A DNA stretch of 21,501 nucleotides from Cochliopodium minus (lineage: Eukaryota > Discosea > Himatismenida > Cochliopodiidae), in assembly GCA_024220525.1 (NCBI GenBank), contig JAMYWO010000331.1, positions 9,713 through 31,213 on the forward strand, written 5' to 3'. A program made the position numbers and the translations under genes. The notes below the pieces were generated by a model. That model was not told the DNA's origin and did not search any database. It saw nothing but the letters and a program-made list of their open reading frames with translations. Every line of letters starts with the position of its first letter. Position 1 is the stretch's first letter. Below are positions 1 through 10,093 of the stretch, in pieces.

Positions 1-302
1 AAAAAGCAAAAAATATTAAGAAAATTTCATATAAAGTTTATAAACTGTTATTGGAAAGAGGAAGATATTATCAATTATTAATTTTTTCAATGGGTTTATA
101 AATTTCACTTCAGATTGGGTACGAAAATATTGTTATGTTGTTCGAAAGATAAAGAAAAGAAATATCATTCTCTTTCTCCCATCTAATCTTCCATTAATTA
201 ATAAAGAAAATATATTTGATTATAATTTCTTTTGTTTTTTAAATAAAGAATCCCAATGTTGCCACAGAAAAGAAAAAAAAAATTTAATTTTATTTTTTTT
301 AC
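1..302. other. No recognisable exon; probable intron of the glutamine-synthetase gene
   Basis: On the minus strand this stretch follows a clear donor (GTAAAAAA at 302-295) after the last identified glutamine-synthetase exon. It is AT-rich with stops in all frames. The missing family C-terminus (about 70 residues) should lie here or left of the window edge. A short stretch at about 172-192 could read L-D-G, as in the family, but no acceptor puts it in frame. I see no other gene here. Confidence 0.4.
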
Positions 303-2276
303 ATGCTGCAAATGCCAAATAAGGATTGCAATCAGCACCAGGGATTCTGTTTTCTATTCTCAAAGTTTTTCCTTCACCAACTATTCTAAAACCAGCACTT
401 CTATTATCTTGACACCAAGCAAGTCTTAAAATATAAAGGGATAATAATTAAAAAAAAAAAAAATTAAAGAAGAATAAAAAAATTTTTTTATTTATTTTTA
501 CCTTGTTGGAGCCTTTTTTTAAAATGAAATCAAACATTTAAAAAAAATTTTTTTTTTGTTACCCAACTTGAAGATTGAAATCTTTTGTAAGAATTGATTG
601 TAGGAGCAATAAAAGCCTTTCAAAAAAAAAAATTTAAAATTTTTAATTTTTTTTTTTTTTTTTTAATTATTTAACCATGGATTCTGGGGTGTATTTGATC
701 ATTCCCGCCAAAAAATGTTTAAAGATAGGAGAGCATTTAATATTTCCTTCCTGAGAATCTCCATAAAAAGCATTCTTTCCATCACTTATATTTTCCTTTT
801 AAAAAAAAGTTGTGAAATTGAAATTTAAATAAAATAGAATGATAACATTTTTTTTTATAAAATAAAAATATTGTTGTTAAAAAAAATTTTTTTTTTTTTT
901 TACGAGATTAATGTGGATATGGCATCCAGAACCAGATTGGTCTGCATGAGGCTTTGCCATAAAAGTAACAGACATTCCTTTAAAAATTGATTAATTTAAA
1001 ATTGAATAAGTTATAAATGTTTTTTTTTTTTTTAACCCAATTTATCTGCTATTTCTTTGAAACATTGCTTGTAAACAGTGTGAATATCTGCCATTTTCAG
1101 TACTTCATTATATTTTAAATTGAGCTCGTGTTGTCCTTAAAAAATACAAAAAGAAATAAGTATAAAGAAATAAACAGAATTCAATCTAAACAAAATAATA
1201 AGATTAATAAATTTTATAAAGTTTAGAAAAAAATTTTTTAAAAAAATAAAAATAAATTTAAATAAAGAGGGGGTTTTGAACCTTTTCCGTATTCTCCTTT
1301 GGTTGATTCAACTTCAATCCCAGAGTTTCTGAGAGCTTGACGCACTTTTGCATTTAAAACTTCCTCTCTGGTACCTTGGAGAATGTGATAATCCTCTATG
1401 TCCCAACCTATCGCTTGCATTGATTCGTAGTTAGATGAGTTTGCTTGTTCGTAAGAGTTTTTGTAGATGTAGTATTCCAATTCACTGGCTGCCTTTAAAA
1501 ATGAAAAAAGTTTTAAAATCTTTTTTCAAGACCCATTTTGCTAATCAATTTTATCATATGAGAAAAATAATGGAAATATTCATTTGAGAATGAATCTTTT
1601 CTTTTGGGTCTGATAATATTTTTTATTTTATTTCAAAATTATTCAAATGATGTTGAAAAGAATGAATTTTTGTCAAATCTGAAATAAGTTTATTTCATAT
1701 TCAAACAAATATATCTTTAACGATATTTTAATTTTTTTTTTTTTGCAGAATTATAAAGATATATTTTTTTATTACCTTTATTTTGAAACCCATATTTTTG
1801 GCTCTTTCAATTTGTTTTCTCAAAATGGATCTTGGAGCCTCATTTACATAAGATCCATCCTTATTGACCACATCACATAAAATGATGACGGATTTTTCCT
1901 GCCAATCAATCTGTCTGCATGTGGAGTAATCAGGAACCATAGTGAGATCACCATAACCTCTTCTCCAATTAGATAATTTATATCCTTCATTGACAGCCAT
2001 ATCCACATTCAATGTCAAAAGATAATCACAGATATTGCTATGGAGACCATCCGATTTGGTGAAATAAGGTGCATCGTATCTTTTACCCATATATCTGCCT
2101 ATCATATCTGTGAAGGCAACAATCACAGTCTCTATCTTACCCTCTTTTGCTCTTTGCTGCAATTCATTAAAGGATAAAATCCCATCGCCTTTGGATTGGG
2201 ACATATTTCTCTTATTGAAGTAATTGGAAGCAAATTTGGTGTTATTGAAAAGTTTTTTATCCTTTATCAACTTCAT
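303..2276 (-). CDS. Glutamine synthetase family enzyme (gamma-glutamylpolyamine synthetase/GlnA-type III-like), 3' end missing
   Basis: ATP-dependent ligase of the glutamine synthetase fold, probably cytosolic. Inferred minus-strand exons: 2276-1776, 1492-1282, 1135-1037, 977-904, 795-676, 616-563, 512-502 and 424-303, about 397 codons in frame. The N-terminal beta-grasp region carries AFTDMIGRYMGKR. Later come the catalytic SELEYY, EYGKGQHELN, the nucleotide-binding HADQSGSGCHIHIN, FIAPTINSYKRF, APTRLAWCQDNRSAGFRI and ENRIPGADCNPYLAFAA, all in family order. The NRSAGFR/APTR style resembles PuuA/GlnA3-type enzymes that ligate glutamate to amines more than classical GSII, but the substrate cannot be told from this. 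The first ATG gives a 24-residue basic N-terminus before MSQSKGDG; the second ATG (2204) is an alternative start. One exon is only 11 nt. Family members are about 450-470 residues, so about 70 C-terminal residues are not seen. Confidence 0.93.
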
Positions 2277-2402
2277 TTTTTTTTTAATTTTTTTAAAATG
2301 TGATTTACTGTTGCAAAAGCTCTCATTGATGAGATCTTATTGATTATATCTTTTTTGAATAAAATTTTTATTATTGTTTCTTTGTACAAAATATTCAAGA
2401 GA

Positions 2403-4442
2403 TTAATTTCTTGATGTCTTCAAAGAAGTGTGAATGTAATCATATCTGTGCTTTTTCATGGCATCATAAAGGGTAGTTTTTTCCTATAAAGGTAAAAAAA
2501 AAAATTTATAAAAAATAATTAAATCAAAAAAAAAAAAAAAAGGTTAATTTTTACATTTTCTGAAGAACAAAAAACAATGACTTTGGATTGATCGAAATAA
2601 CAATTGAAATGTAAGGGATTCAAATCATCATCCTCTATCCTAGACTCATCTGTGAACAGAAAAAGAGAAAATTCAGAAAACTTGTCTTTGTCGTGACATT
2701 CTGCAAACAAAACAGCATCGTTAAAAAGGTAGATTTTGTTGAACAAATTTGAGTTTCCCAATTTACTATCGATTTCGAAGGCTTTGATGAATTTTCTGTG
2801 AGGTTCGATTAAAACCAATTTTTTAGTAACGCAGTTGTGCTGTATGATAAACATTTTTTGGCAATTCTCTGCTTCTCTTTGGGCGATGTTGATGTTATCT
2901 GCCAGTTGGGAGATTTGGCTTACTGTCGTTTCGATTTGTTTAAAATGTGAATGTTCTGCATCTGTTTTCTTATTTAGTTCTTTGAACAACAGAACCTTTT
3001 TTTAAAAAAATTAGAAACAATTTAAGATCTTATTTTTATTTTAATATATTTTTACATATCTTGGGACACGTTGAACGGGTAGAATCAACAATGAAGGAAG
3101 ATCATATTTGGGATTGATTTGACGTATTTTTTTAGTCCATTCGACAAAGGAAGAATTTGAATTTAATTTGGAAATAATTTGGAGAGAATTACTTGAATAA
3201 AGATTCAGATTTCAATAGGAATAATTAAAATTAAAATGAAATTGATTAATTAAAAAAATGAATACCTATAATTAGACAAATATGGAATATACATTTTAAG
3301 GAAAGGAAACTCTGCGGAGCATACTTTTGCTATGTTGGAGGAAAATCCTTTTTCTTTGAAGGTTTTCTCCATTTCCCCAAAAAGGGAACAATGTAGATTA
3401 TAAATTATTTTGATGTTACCAAACATACCTTCACTTAAAAAAAAGAATGATTATATATAAATCGGAAATCGGAATAAAATTTTACACATCTTTATTGTTT
3501 ATTTTTGGAGTTCCTTTAGATGAATTTTCGAGGGGAAGGATATAATTTTCAACAAGAAATTTCAAAGAATTGACATAGACTCTTTCAGAACTGATGATCT
3601 CCTTCACGACTTGGTTACGGTTCCTTGATTCTTTGAATTGAGGATCTTTGAGGATGTTTTTGCATAATTTCCTCAGTTTCATATTCATTATGTATAACTT
3701 TAGATTTTCTTGGATTTTGATAACCTAATAAAAATAAAACAAAAAGTAAATAGTTTCTTTTTAAAGTAAAGAAAAATTTTTGAAACCATCTTTATTTCTG
3801 ATTCACTATAAACTTTGTCTTTGTATAGATGCAACTGTGACAAAATTTTCTCTTTGTATTCACGCTTGGTAAGCTTTTTCTTGATGTGTTTCAATTTCCT
3901 CACTCTCTTCCACTTCCTCTTCCTCACCCAGTCCATCTTTGTACTTGTTTTGGAAAAGGAGTTTTTCCAGTTGAAAGCATAACTCTTTAATAATTAAAAA
4001 TGATTTTTTTTTTTTTGAAAATTGGAAAATGTTGACTCTTTTATTTTTTAGGTCAAATAAATAAAATCTTGTAAAAAATATATTCTTTTTAAATTTTTTT
4101 TTTACCCATCCTTGATCATCTGTTTCTTCATTATTATGAATCTTCCAGTCATCAGCTATTTAAAAATATTAATTGTTTTCAACTTTTTTTATATTTTTCT
4201 TTTTTACCCCACATCCAATCCTCGTTTGGTAAATTAAAATTCTCGAATGATGTTTCATGTCCTATGTTATCTGTGTAGTTATAATTTTCCAAGATGGGAA
4301 ATTTGAACAGATTCTTCCCTGAATAATCGGAGTAGATCAATCTTCTTTCATTCTCCCATATTATTTCTTCCACAGTATCTATTGGCCGAGAATATCTCTT
4401 CTCTATAGTATCATCAAAATTTATTTGTTTATTCATTTTCAT
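2403..4442 (-). CDS. RhoGEF with N-terminal DysF domain followed by DH and PH domains
   Basis: Guanine nucleotide exchange factor for Rho/Rac-type GTPases. Eight inferred exons on the minus strand (4442-4208, 4155-4106, 3984-3787, 3724-3486, 3433-3266, 3191-3056, 2995-2555, 2483-2403) join in frame to 515 residues ending in TAA. Residues about 23-130 match the dysferlin/peroxin (DysF) pattern: WENERR, LPNEDWMWADDW, DDQGW and the Trp/Arg-rich DWVRKRKWKRVRK. Residues about 185-385 are a DH domain: VVKEIISSERVYVNSLKFL (CR1), then LPSLLILPVQRVPRYVLLFK (CR3) and the closing helix ending NIAQREAEN. Residues about 395-510 read as a PH domain (KIYLFNDAVLFA, closing helix TLYDAMKKH). The exchange activity is established for DH-PH pairs. 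A membrane or organelle-targeting role for the DysF part is inference. No transmembrane segment is seen. It lies 126 bp downstream of no shared signal with the enzyme gene on the same strand and is divergent from the mannosidase fragment. Confidence 0.92.
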
Positions 4443-4619
4443 TTTATTTCGAAATGTGTTGTATTTATGATTATGTTGAAAGGATGATTATGAATTATAA
4501 TGTGAATATATGAATTGTGTTTTGATATGTGCTCCTTCAATTAGAATTTTTTTTTATTTTTTAATATATATAAAAATTGAAAGACATTTTAGCTTAATAA
4601 GTTGAATTCATTTGAAAGA
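4443..4619. promoter_or_regulatory. Short divergent intergenic region (RhoGEF / beta-mannosidase)
   Basis: Only 177 bp separate the two start codons, so both promoters must lie here or overlap the genes. It is T/A-rich, with a TATATA stretch at about 4563-4572 some 50 bp upstream of the plus-strand ATG. This is compatible with a TATA-like element. No other motif is supported. Confidence 0.35.
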
Positions 4620-5852
4620 ATGATTATAGATAATGAAAGCAATACTATTGATCTTTTGGATGATTGGACATTGAAAGTGAAGAATTTGAGGAAGAACGAT
4701 AAAATAGAATTATATCTTGGATTTGAAGATATTAAGGAATCTCCAAAAGAGGTGCCTGAAATAAAAAATTGCAAGGTACCAAAAGAAATACAGACCATAT
4801 TGGAGCAAAATAAAATCATAGAGAGTTTCCATTATGGGCAAAATGAGGTTAATAAAAAATCATATCAAGAAAATTTCATTATATTGTTATTTGATAGCTT
4901 CATAATAGATGGGTTGGAATGTCAGATTGGGAAATGTCAAAAAAATTTATGACGACAAAGTAATTTGAATAAATAATAAAAAAAATCGAAATTTATTTTG
5001 TTTAAATAATCAAATTTAAAAAGAAAAATACGAGAAAGTAAAATGGTGTTGCTCGAATTTGATGGAATAGATACCATTGGTGAAGTTTATTTCAACCAAA
5101 AATTAATAGGAAAGACAGAAAACATGTTCGTGAAGTATTCATTCGACATAACAAAGTTATTGAAGCCAATAAATGAAGAAAATGAGATTATGGTTATAAT
5201 CTACTCTCCATACCAATATTTAGTTGATAAAAAACAAGAATGTACTCACGATATTCCTTTATGGGGTAAAAAAAAATAATTTTTTTTAAATTTTTATAAC
5301 AATGATTATTAAATATTTTTTTCAAATTAATTTTTCATATTTTTTATTTTTTTAAAATAATTTTTTTTTTGTTTTTAAGAGTATCCGAATACTATTAAGA
5401 ATAGAAACTTGATGAGAAAAGCAGGATGTCATTTTGGGTGGGACTGGGGTTGTTGCTGCCTCCCTTTGGGAATCCACCAGCCAGTAAGATTGTCATTGGT
5501 GAAAAACACAAAAATAGATTTCATGAATGTGCAACAGATAAGTCTTTTCGAAAAAGACTCAAATTTCCAAAAAAATATTTTAAACCCAACAAAACCCTTT
5601 CTAACTTGTGATTCTAAGATCATTTTGTGTTTATATTTATTCACTGATAACTCCCTAATTTATGACGAAGAAACTCTACGAAAAAACACTGATTTCTCTG
5701 TTTTGATTTATGAAGTGAAGTCTAGGAACGAGGCTTCTTTTGTGTTTGGTCAAGGGGTAGAGAGGTTTAGTGTGGAGAAAGATGATCAACATTTTCTTTT
5801 GAAATTTGAAATATTTTGTAAAAATGTTGAAACTTGGTGGCCGAATTCTTTG
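4620..5852 (+). CDS. Beta-mannosidase (GH2 family), N-terminal part only
   Basis: Exo-acting glycosidase family that removes terminal beta-mannose from N-glycan or mannan fragments. Inferred exons 4620-4847, 4898-4959, 5039-5265 and 5380-5852 join in frame to 330 codons. They follow the GH2 N-terminal jelly-roll order: KVPKEIQTILEQNKI, GQNELHNRWVGMSDWEM, FDGIDTIGEVYFN, KTENMFVKYSFDI, MRKAGCHFGWDWG, LPLGIHQPVRL and WWPNSL. The ATG at 4620 is chosen because upstream in-frame codons lack ATG. No signal peptide is visible, as in cytosolic fungal-type enzymes. Family members are about 830-900 residues. The catalytic (beta/alpha)8 barrel with both glutamates is absent, because after the donor at 5853 the sequence runs into T-rich repeat and then an opposite-strand gene. 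A run of three cysteines follows GWDWG where the family has other residues. As it stands the product would be inactive. Confidence 0.85.
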
Positions 5853-5920
5853 GTAAAAAATTAAAATTTAAAATTTGGTTGTTTTTAAAAATTATTCAAA
5901 TATTTTTATACTTTTTTAAC

Positions 5921-6054
5921 TTTTTTTATTTTTTATTTTTTATTTTTTATTTTTTATTTTTTATTTTTATTTTTATTTTTATTTTTATTTTTTATTTTTT
6001 ATTTTTTATTTTTTATTTTTTATTTTTTATTTTTTATTTTTTTATTTTTTTATT
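5921..6054. repeat. TTTTTTA-type low-complexity tandem repeat
   Basis: About 130 bp of nearly uninterrupted repeats of T5-7A. It is open in one plus-strand frame, giving a meaningless Phe/Tyr/Leu-rich translation. It separates the truncated mannosidase from the truncated FLVCR-like gene. Similar runs occur in introns nearby (6420-6550, 6600-6680, 12560-12650, 13490-13580 as the A-rich complement), so this class of repeat could mislead assembly or mediate recombination. Confidence 0.9.
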
Positions 6055-6056
6055 AC

Positions 6057-7885
6057 CCAAAAATGCATTTTATTTACACAATTGAAAATTTGTTTCAAAA
6101 GAGGCTCATTGGATTGAAATTGTTGAGAAACGGAGGGAGGAGTCATAGGTTTTGCTCGAGAGAAAAAAGTGGAAAGAAAAGAAGCGCAAGAACACAAAAA
6201 TTCGAACAAAAGATAATTTCTCAATGACATTGCACTAAAAAAATAAAAAAAAAAAAAAGTTTTCGAAAAAAAAATAAATAAAAAATCGAAAAAAGATTTT
6301 TTAAAAAAATAAAAAAAAAGTAGTTATTTTACTCTCTCACGAACGAACTTGATGCGAGCATACCTATTGCAATTCCAAGAAGAACTGTATCAAGAAATTT
6401 TGAGTTTCAATTTTGTTTATTTTTATTATTTTACATTTTTCTAATTTTTATTTCATTTTTTTTTAATTATTTTATATTTATCATTTTTAAAATTTATTTC
6501 ATTATCTATTTATATTTTTGATTTTTATTGTATTATTTTTATTTTTATTTTTATCAGATGATTGTGACTATTTTTTCATTTTTGTATTTTTAATTATTTA
6601 ATTTTTTTTGATTTTTTATTTTTTATTTTTTATTTTTTTGATTTTGATTTTTATTTTTTATTTTTTATTTTTTTTTAATTTTTTTTCTATTTTTACCTGA
6701 CAAAGTTCCAATAGAAGTTGCAATACTCCTTTCTTTACTCCCGAACCATGTTGAAGCAACAAAGACGGGGGCAGAAAGCAAGATGGGTTGATTGAAAGTA
6801 GAAATCATCTGACCCGCAAAAATAAACCAATAATACACCTTGTCTTCAAAAAATGATCCTCCCCACCTAAAATAGAAATAAAAATTAATTTAATTTTCTG
6901 AAAAATAAAAATTGACAAATAAATATTATAATTATTAAAGATAAAAAATTATTGAATTACAATAAAAAAACAAGTGATAAATCAAATGAAGTATTAAAAA
7001 ATCAATAAATAATAATCTTTTAAAATTAAGTAATAACATCATTTTTTTAAAAAATTTTTAAAATTAATATCCGCTAATAAATTTAAATTTTGGATAAATC
7101 TAAAAATGATGTTAACTTTAAAATGAAAAAAAAACGAATAATTTTCTATCAACATTGAAAAAAAATATGAAAATGAATGTTTTACCTTAAAAGTGTTCCT
7201 AGTACGTTAATAAACCCGCACAATAAAAACGCTTTTTTCAAGCCCAATCTTTGTATTAAGTAAGGTGCGAACATCAAAATTATAATGGAGGGGAAATATG
7301 TCAAAGAAAGCAAGTTAACTAAATCAAATTTTTTTGCAAAAGAATCAATTTAAAAAGATTTTGTTTGTTTGAAACAAAAAAATTATTAGCGGAGAATTTT
7401 GTAAACTTTTAAAATAATTTTAAGGTTTGTTCAAATATAGAACTATTCTATGAAACTATAGTTTCAAAAAACCAATGAATTCTTTAAAATCAATTTTCAA
7501 GAGGATTTAATCAATCATTGTAGGAATATTCTTAGGAAAAATCTTGTTTATTATTTCAGATATACTTATATATCGATATATTATGATGCGTATGTGATAG
7601 TTTAAATATCAATTATGGATAAAATATATATGTTTTTTACAACTAAATTGTGATTATTAACTATTTTGGGAATTATTTTTAATGGGAAGAAAGAAGAGTA
7701 CCAGAAAATTGAGATACATTCAATATCTTGGCTATGATGCTGTTGATGGAGCCGAATGAGATGAAGATGATGGAATTGATGAGGGATAAGCCACAGAAGA
7801 TGGTGAGGATGATCCATCTGGTGGGATATAAAATTAATTCAGTTTCTTCATTATCAGTATATTTCTCTTCATTGTTATAATACAT
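6057..7885 (-). CDS. FLVCR-like major facilitator transporter, N-terminal half only
   Basis: Resembles the FLVCR/MFSD7 branch of the major facilitator superfamily (choline/heme-type transporters) in the plasma or organelle membrane. Minus-strand exons 7885-7702, 7318-7186, 6866-6697, 6384-6333 and 6234-6057 join in frame to 239 codons. Family hallmarks in order: ILYPTRWIILTIF leading into TM1, NLLSLTYFPSIILMFAPYLI (TM2), RLGLKKAFLLCGFINVLGTL, AGQMISTFNQPILLSAPVFV, STWFGSKERSIATSIGTLSG, LLGIAIGMLASSSFV, and after the TM6 region FFSRAKPMTPPSVSQQ, which is the family's Pro-rich central loop start. The family has about 12 helices and 430-550 residues. Here the reading ends at a donor (6056) just after the central loop, and the left flank holds only repeat, so TM7-12 are missing. 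Transported substrate is unknown. Confidence 0.85.
7061..7392. repeat. Short inverted repeat core flanking transporter exon 2
   Basis: The 10-mer CCGCTAATAA at 7071-7080 recurs exactly in inverted orientation at 7383-7392, in the two introns on either side of the 7186-7318 exon. Positions 7061-7081 also match 19678-19698 at 19 of 21 bases. GC-containing cores are rare in these introns, so relatedness is plausible. No transposase or clear ends are seen. Confidence 0.4.
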
Positions 7886-8382
7886 ACTAATTTTTTATTT
7901 ATTTATTTATTTTTAAAATTATTTAATTGAAAGTAATTTAAAAACCAATTGTCGTTTAATCTCATTTTTTTTAACCAGAGAAACAAGTTCATCAGTATAT
8001 TTATTGATCACTTGGCCAAAAAACATAAAAGAAACAATAATGTTAATAAGATAAACATCACAATTTTAACAACACATCCTTACTTCGATGATTGTGGAAT
8101 AAAAAATTGACTATTTTTTAAACAAATTAAATAAAAGATTTTCATTAATTTGTGAAAAAAGTTTAGGTTAAAGTATTGTTTCAAAAAGTTTTGTGTTGGG
8201 GACATAGAATAATGAAGTAAATCCAAAGATATCATCGAGTTTTCTTTGGGATTTGATTGAATAGAAATGTAATTAATTACCAAATTTCTTAAACGGTTGT
8301 ATTTTGCAAACTTTTTTTTCTCTTTGTTTCAATTTTCAAGTAAAATCAATGATTGCTAATACTAAATCAAAAATATAAAAAA
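7886..8382. other. Divergent intergenic region (FLVCR-like / Rab-like)
   Basis: About 500 bp between two divergent start codons. It is AT-rich without recognisable RNA genes or repeats. A 67-codon minus-strand ORF (8080-8283) starting MVINYISIQS has no recognised similarity, no matching neighbours and is probably chance. Promoters for both flanking genes must lie here, but I cannot point to specific elements. Confidence 0.5.
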
Positions 8383-9798
8383 ATGTCAACTGATATATTA
8401 AAATTTGTGATCTATGGAGGTAATAAACTTATTCTTTCACTAAGCATTTCAAGAATTCTTTATAATTTGATGAACAGCATCAAATACTGGAAAATCATCC
8501 CTATTATTGAGGTATTTAAATATTTATTCTCAAATAAATGGATTTATTTCTTTAGATATGCAGATGATAACTTTACTGATGACTACATGTAAGATTAGAT
8601 GGGAAATAAATTGAAATTTTCATATTTATTGAAATATTTTGGAAACAGATATACAATTGGAGTTGATTTCAAGATAAGAACGATTGAATTAAGAAACAAG
8701 AGAATCAAATTGCAATTGTAATCACTTAAATTTTTTCTAAATTTTGAAATCTCACAAAATTCAAAAATAAAAATCGATATATAAAAACCTAATTAGATGG
8801 GATATAAGTGGAAACAAGGCAAAATATAAAGAAATCTTAATTTAATATATAGTAACTTATAATCATAACAGAATTTCATGGCATTGACTAGAAACTATCT
8901 GAAAGGAGCAATGGGAGTATTACTCTGCCACGAAGTGACTAACGAAGATTTATCGTGCGAATATCTCAACGATTACTTTTTGGAGAGAAAGCAACTGGGA
9001 CAAGAAAACATTCCAACCATCTTGGTACTTACAAAATGTGACAAAAGCGGAAATAAAATTTCAAAAGAAAAAGTAGAAGAGTTTTGCAAAGAGAGAAATA
9101 TATCTTACATCATTGTAAATTTTTTTGATACTTTTTTCGTTTCAATTAAAACTTTTTTCATTTATTTTTTTTCTTAGACAAGTTCCAAAGAGGATTTTAA
9201 TGTTGCTAGGGCTTTTGAGGTTCTTGCTTTTTTGGCTCTTCAACGAGTTAATGAGAGAGAATGGTACAATCCTCACTTATTGAAGAAGAAGAAATGGAAG
9301 AAAGAAAATTTTGTAAAGTGTCCCTTTGGTTATCAAGAGATTATTTTTTGTTTTTTGAGCTGTTTGAGTGTTTTGAAGAAAAAAAAATTATCTTTTTTAA
9401 TCCCCAAACCCATCGTTCAATTAATTCTTTCTTTACTCTTTGTAATGGAGGGTTTAAATCAAACAGTGAGTATTCAGACAAAGACTGATCAAGAAATTCT
9501 TTTTGACAATACTTACAATGCTAGCATTAACTACGTAGAACCTCCTATTATCGAACTTTGTGCTGAAGAACAGCTCGTACTTTGCAAGAAGGAAATCGAT
9601 GATCTTAAGAAACAACTTGAAGAGAAAGATATCTCTGCCAAAGAAAAGGATTTGGAGATCCAGAATCTCAACCAGAGGCTTGAGAGGTATGAGACGGAGG
9701 TCATCGAGGAGATTGAAATGATCAATCTTTCTCATCAAAAAGAAATTGAGGATATCAAATTCCGCTTTGAAAAAGAGATTGAAATTCTTAAAAAATGA
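8383..9798 (+). CDS. Degenerate Rab-like small GTPase with C-terminal coiled coil
   Basis: Rab/Ras-fold GTPase, possibly acting in vesicle traffic. Exons 8383-8419, 8478-8511, 8556-8588, 8649-8717, 8797-8818, 8872-9114 and 9178-9798 join in frame to 352 residues. G1 is GASNTGKS (residues 12-19), switch I has YTIGVDFKIRTIEL (36-49) as in Rab1/Rab8, and G5 is ITSSK (146-150). Two motifs deviate: G3 reads WDISGNK (59-65) instead of WDTAGQE, so the catalytic Gln is Asn, and G4 is TKCD (119-122) instead of NKxD. After the Rab fold there is a basic KKKKWKK run, a poorly defined 40-residue stretch and then a heptad-like Glu/Lys/Leu coiled coil (about 270-350) ending ILKK. No C-terminal prenylation cysteines exist, unlike normal Rabs. 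The intron inside switch II uses a GC donor. Frame choice in 9290-9490 is uncertain because two frames are open. Confidence 0.82.
8819..8871 (+). other. Predicted GC-AG intron in the Rab-like gene
   Basis: Removing 8819-8871 (AAG|GCAAAATAT to AACAG|AAT) joins WDISGNK directly to NFMALTRNYLKGAMG and keeps exact length with Rab WDTAGQERFRTIT. Reading on from the exon meets TAA within 10 codons, and no GT donor lies upstream of that stop. The 53-bp size matches neighbouring introns. Confidence 0.65.
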
Positions 9799-10093
9799 AA
9801 TTTAAATTGAATTTTTATTTTTGACTTTCTTTAAATCAATTTTTATTCTTGTTTTCCCTGACGGAATAAGTTTATTAGAAAGGAGATCTTTGATTTTTTT
9901 ATTTATATTCTGAAAAGGAAGATTATAAATTATCTAAAAATTAATATCCACAATGAATCAATTCCTCCAATTAAAGAAATTCCTTTTTTTACTCCCATCT
10001 TCTTTCATTGATTTCCCCTTCAAATAAATTCATACCAACAATAAAAAAAAAAAAATAAAAAAAAATTGTATAAATTAAAATTTTCCTACATAA
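9799..10093. other. Intergenic region upstream of the RhoGAP gene
   Basis: About 295 bp between two plus-strand genes, AT-rich with A and T runs. It should hold the 3' end signals of the Rab-like gene and the RhoGAP promoter. A 24-codon ORF at about 9953 (MNQFLQLKKF) is not supported as a gene. Confidence 0.5.

Noticed and set aside
172-192. L-D-G-like stretch as the next glutamine-synthetase exon
   Set aside because: The nearest AG acceptor puts TAG in frame with the upstream phase, and the following residues do not resemble the family.
5834-6085. 83-codon plus-strand ORF rich in Phe, Tyr, Leu
   Set aside because: It is only the translation of the T5-7A repeat and flanking intron; no protein signal.
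8080-8283. 67-codon minus-strand ORF upstream of the FLVCR-like gene
   Set aside because: No motif, signal peptide or splice link to the neighbour; length is compatible with chance in this composition.
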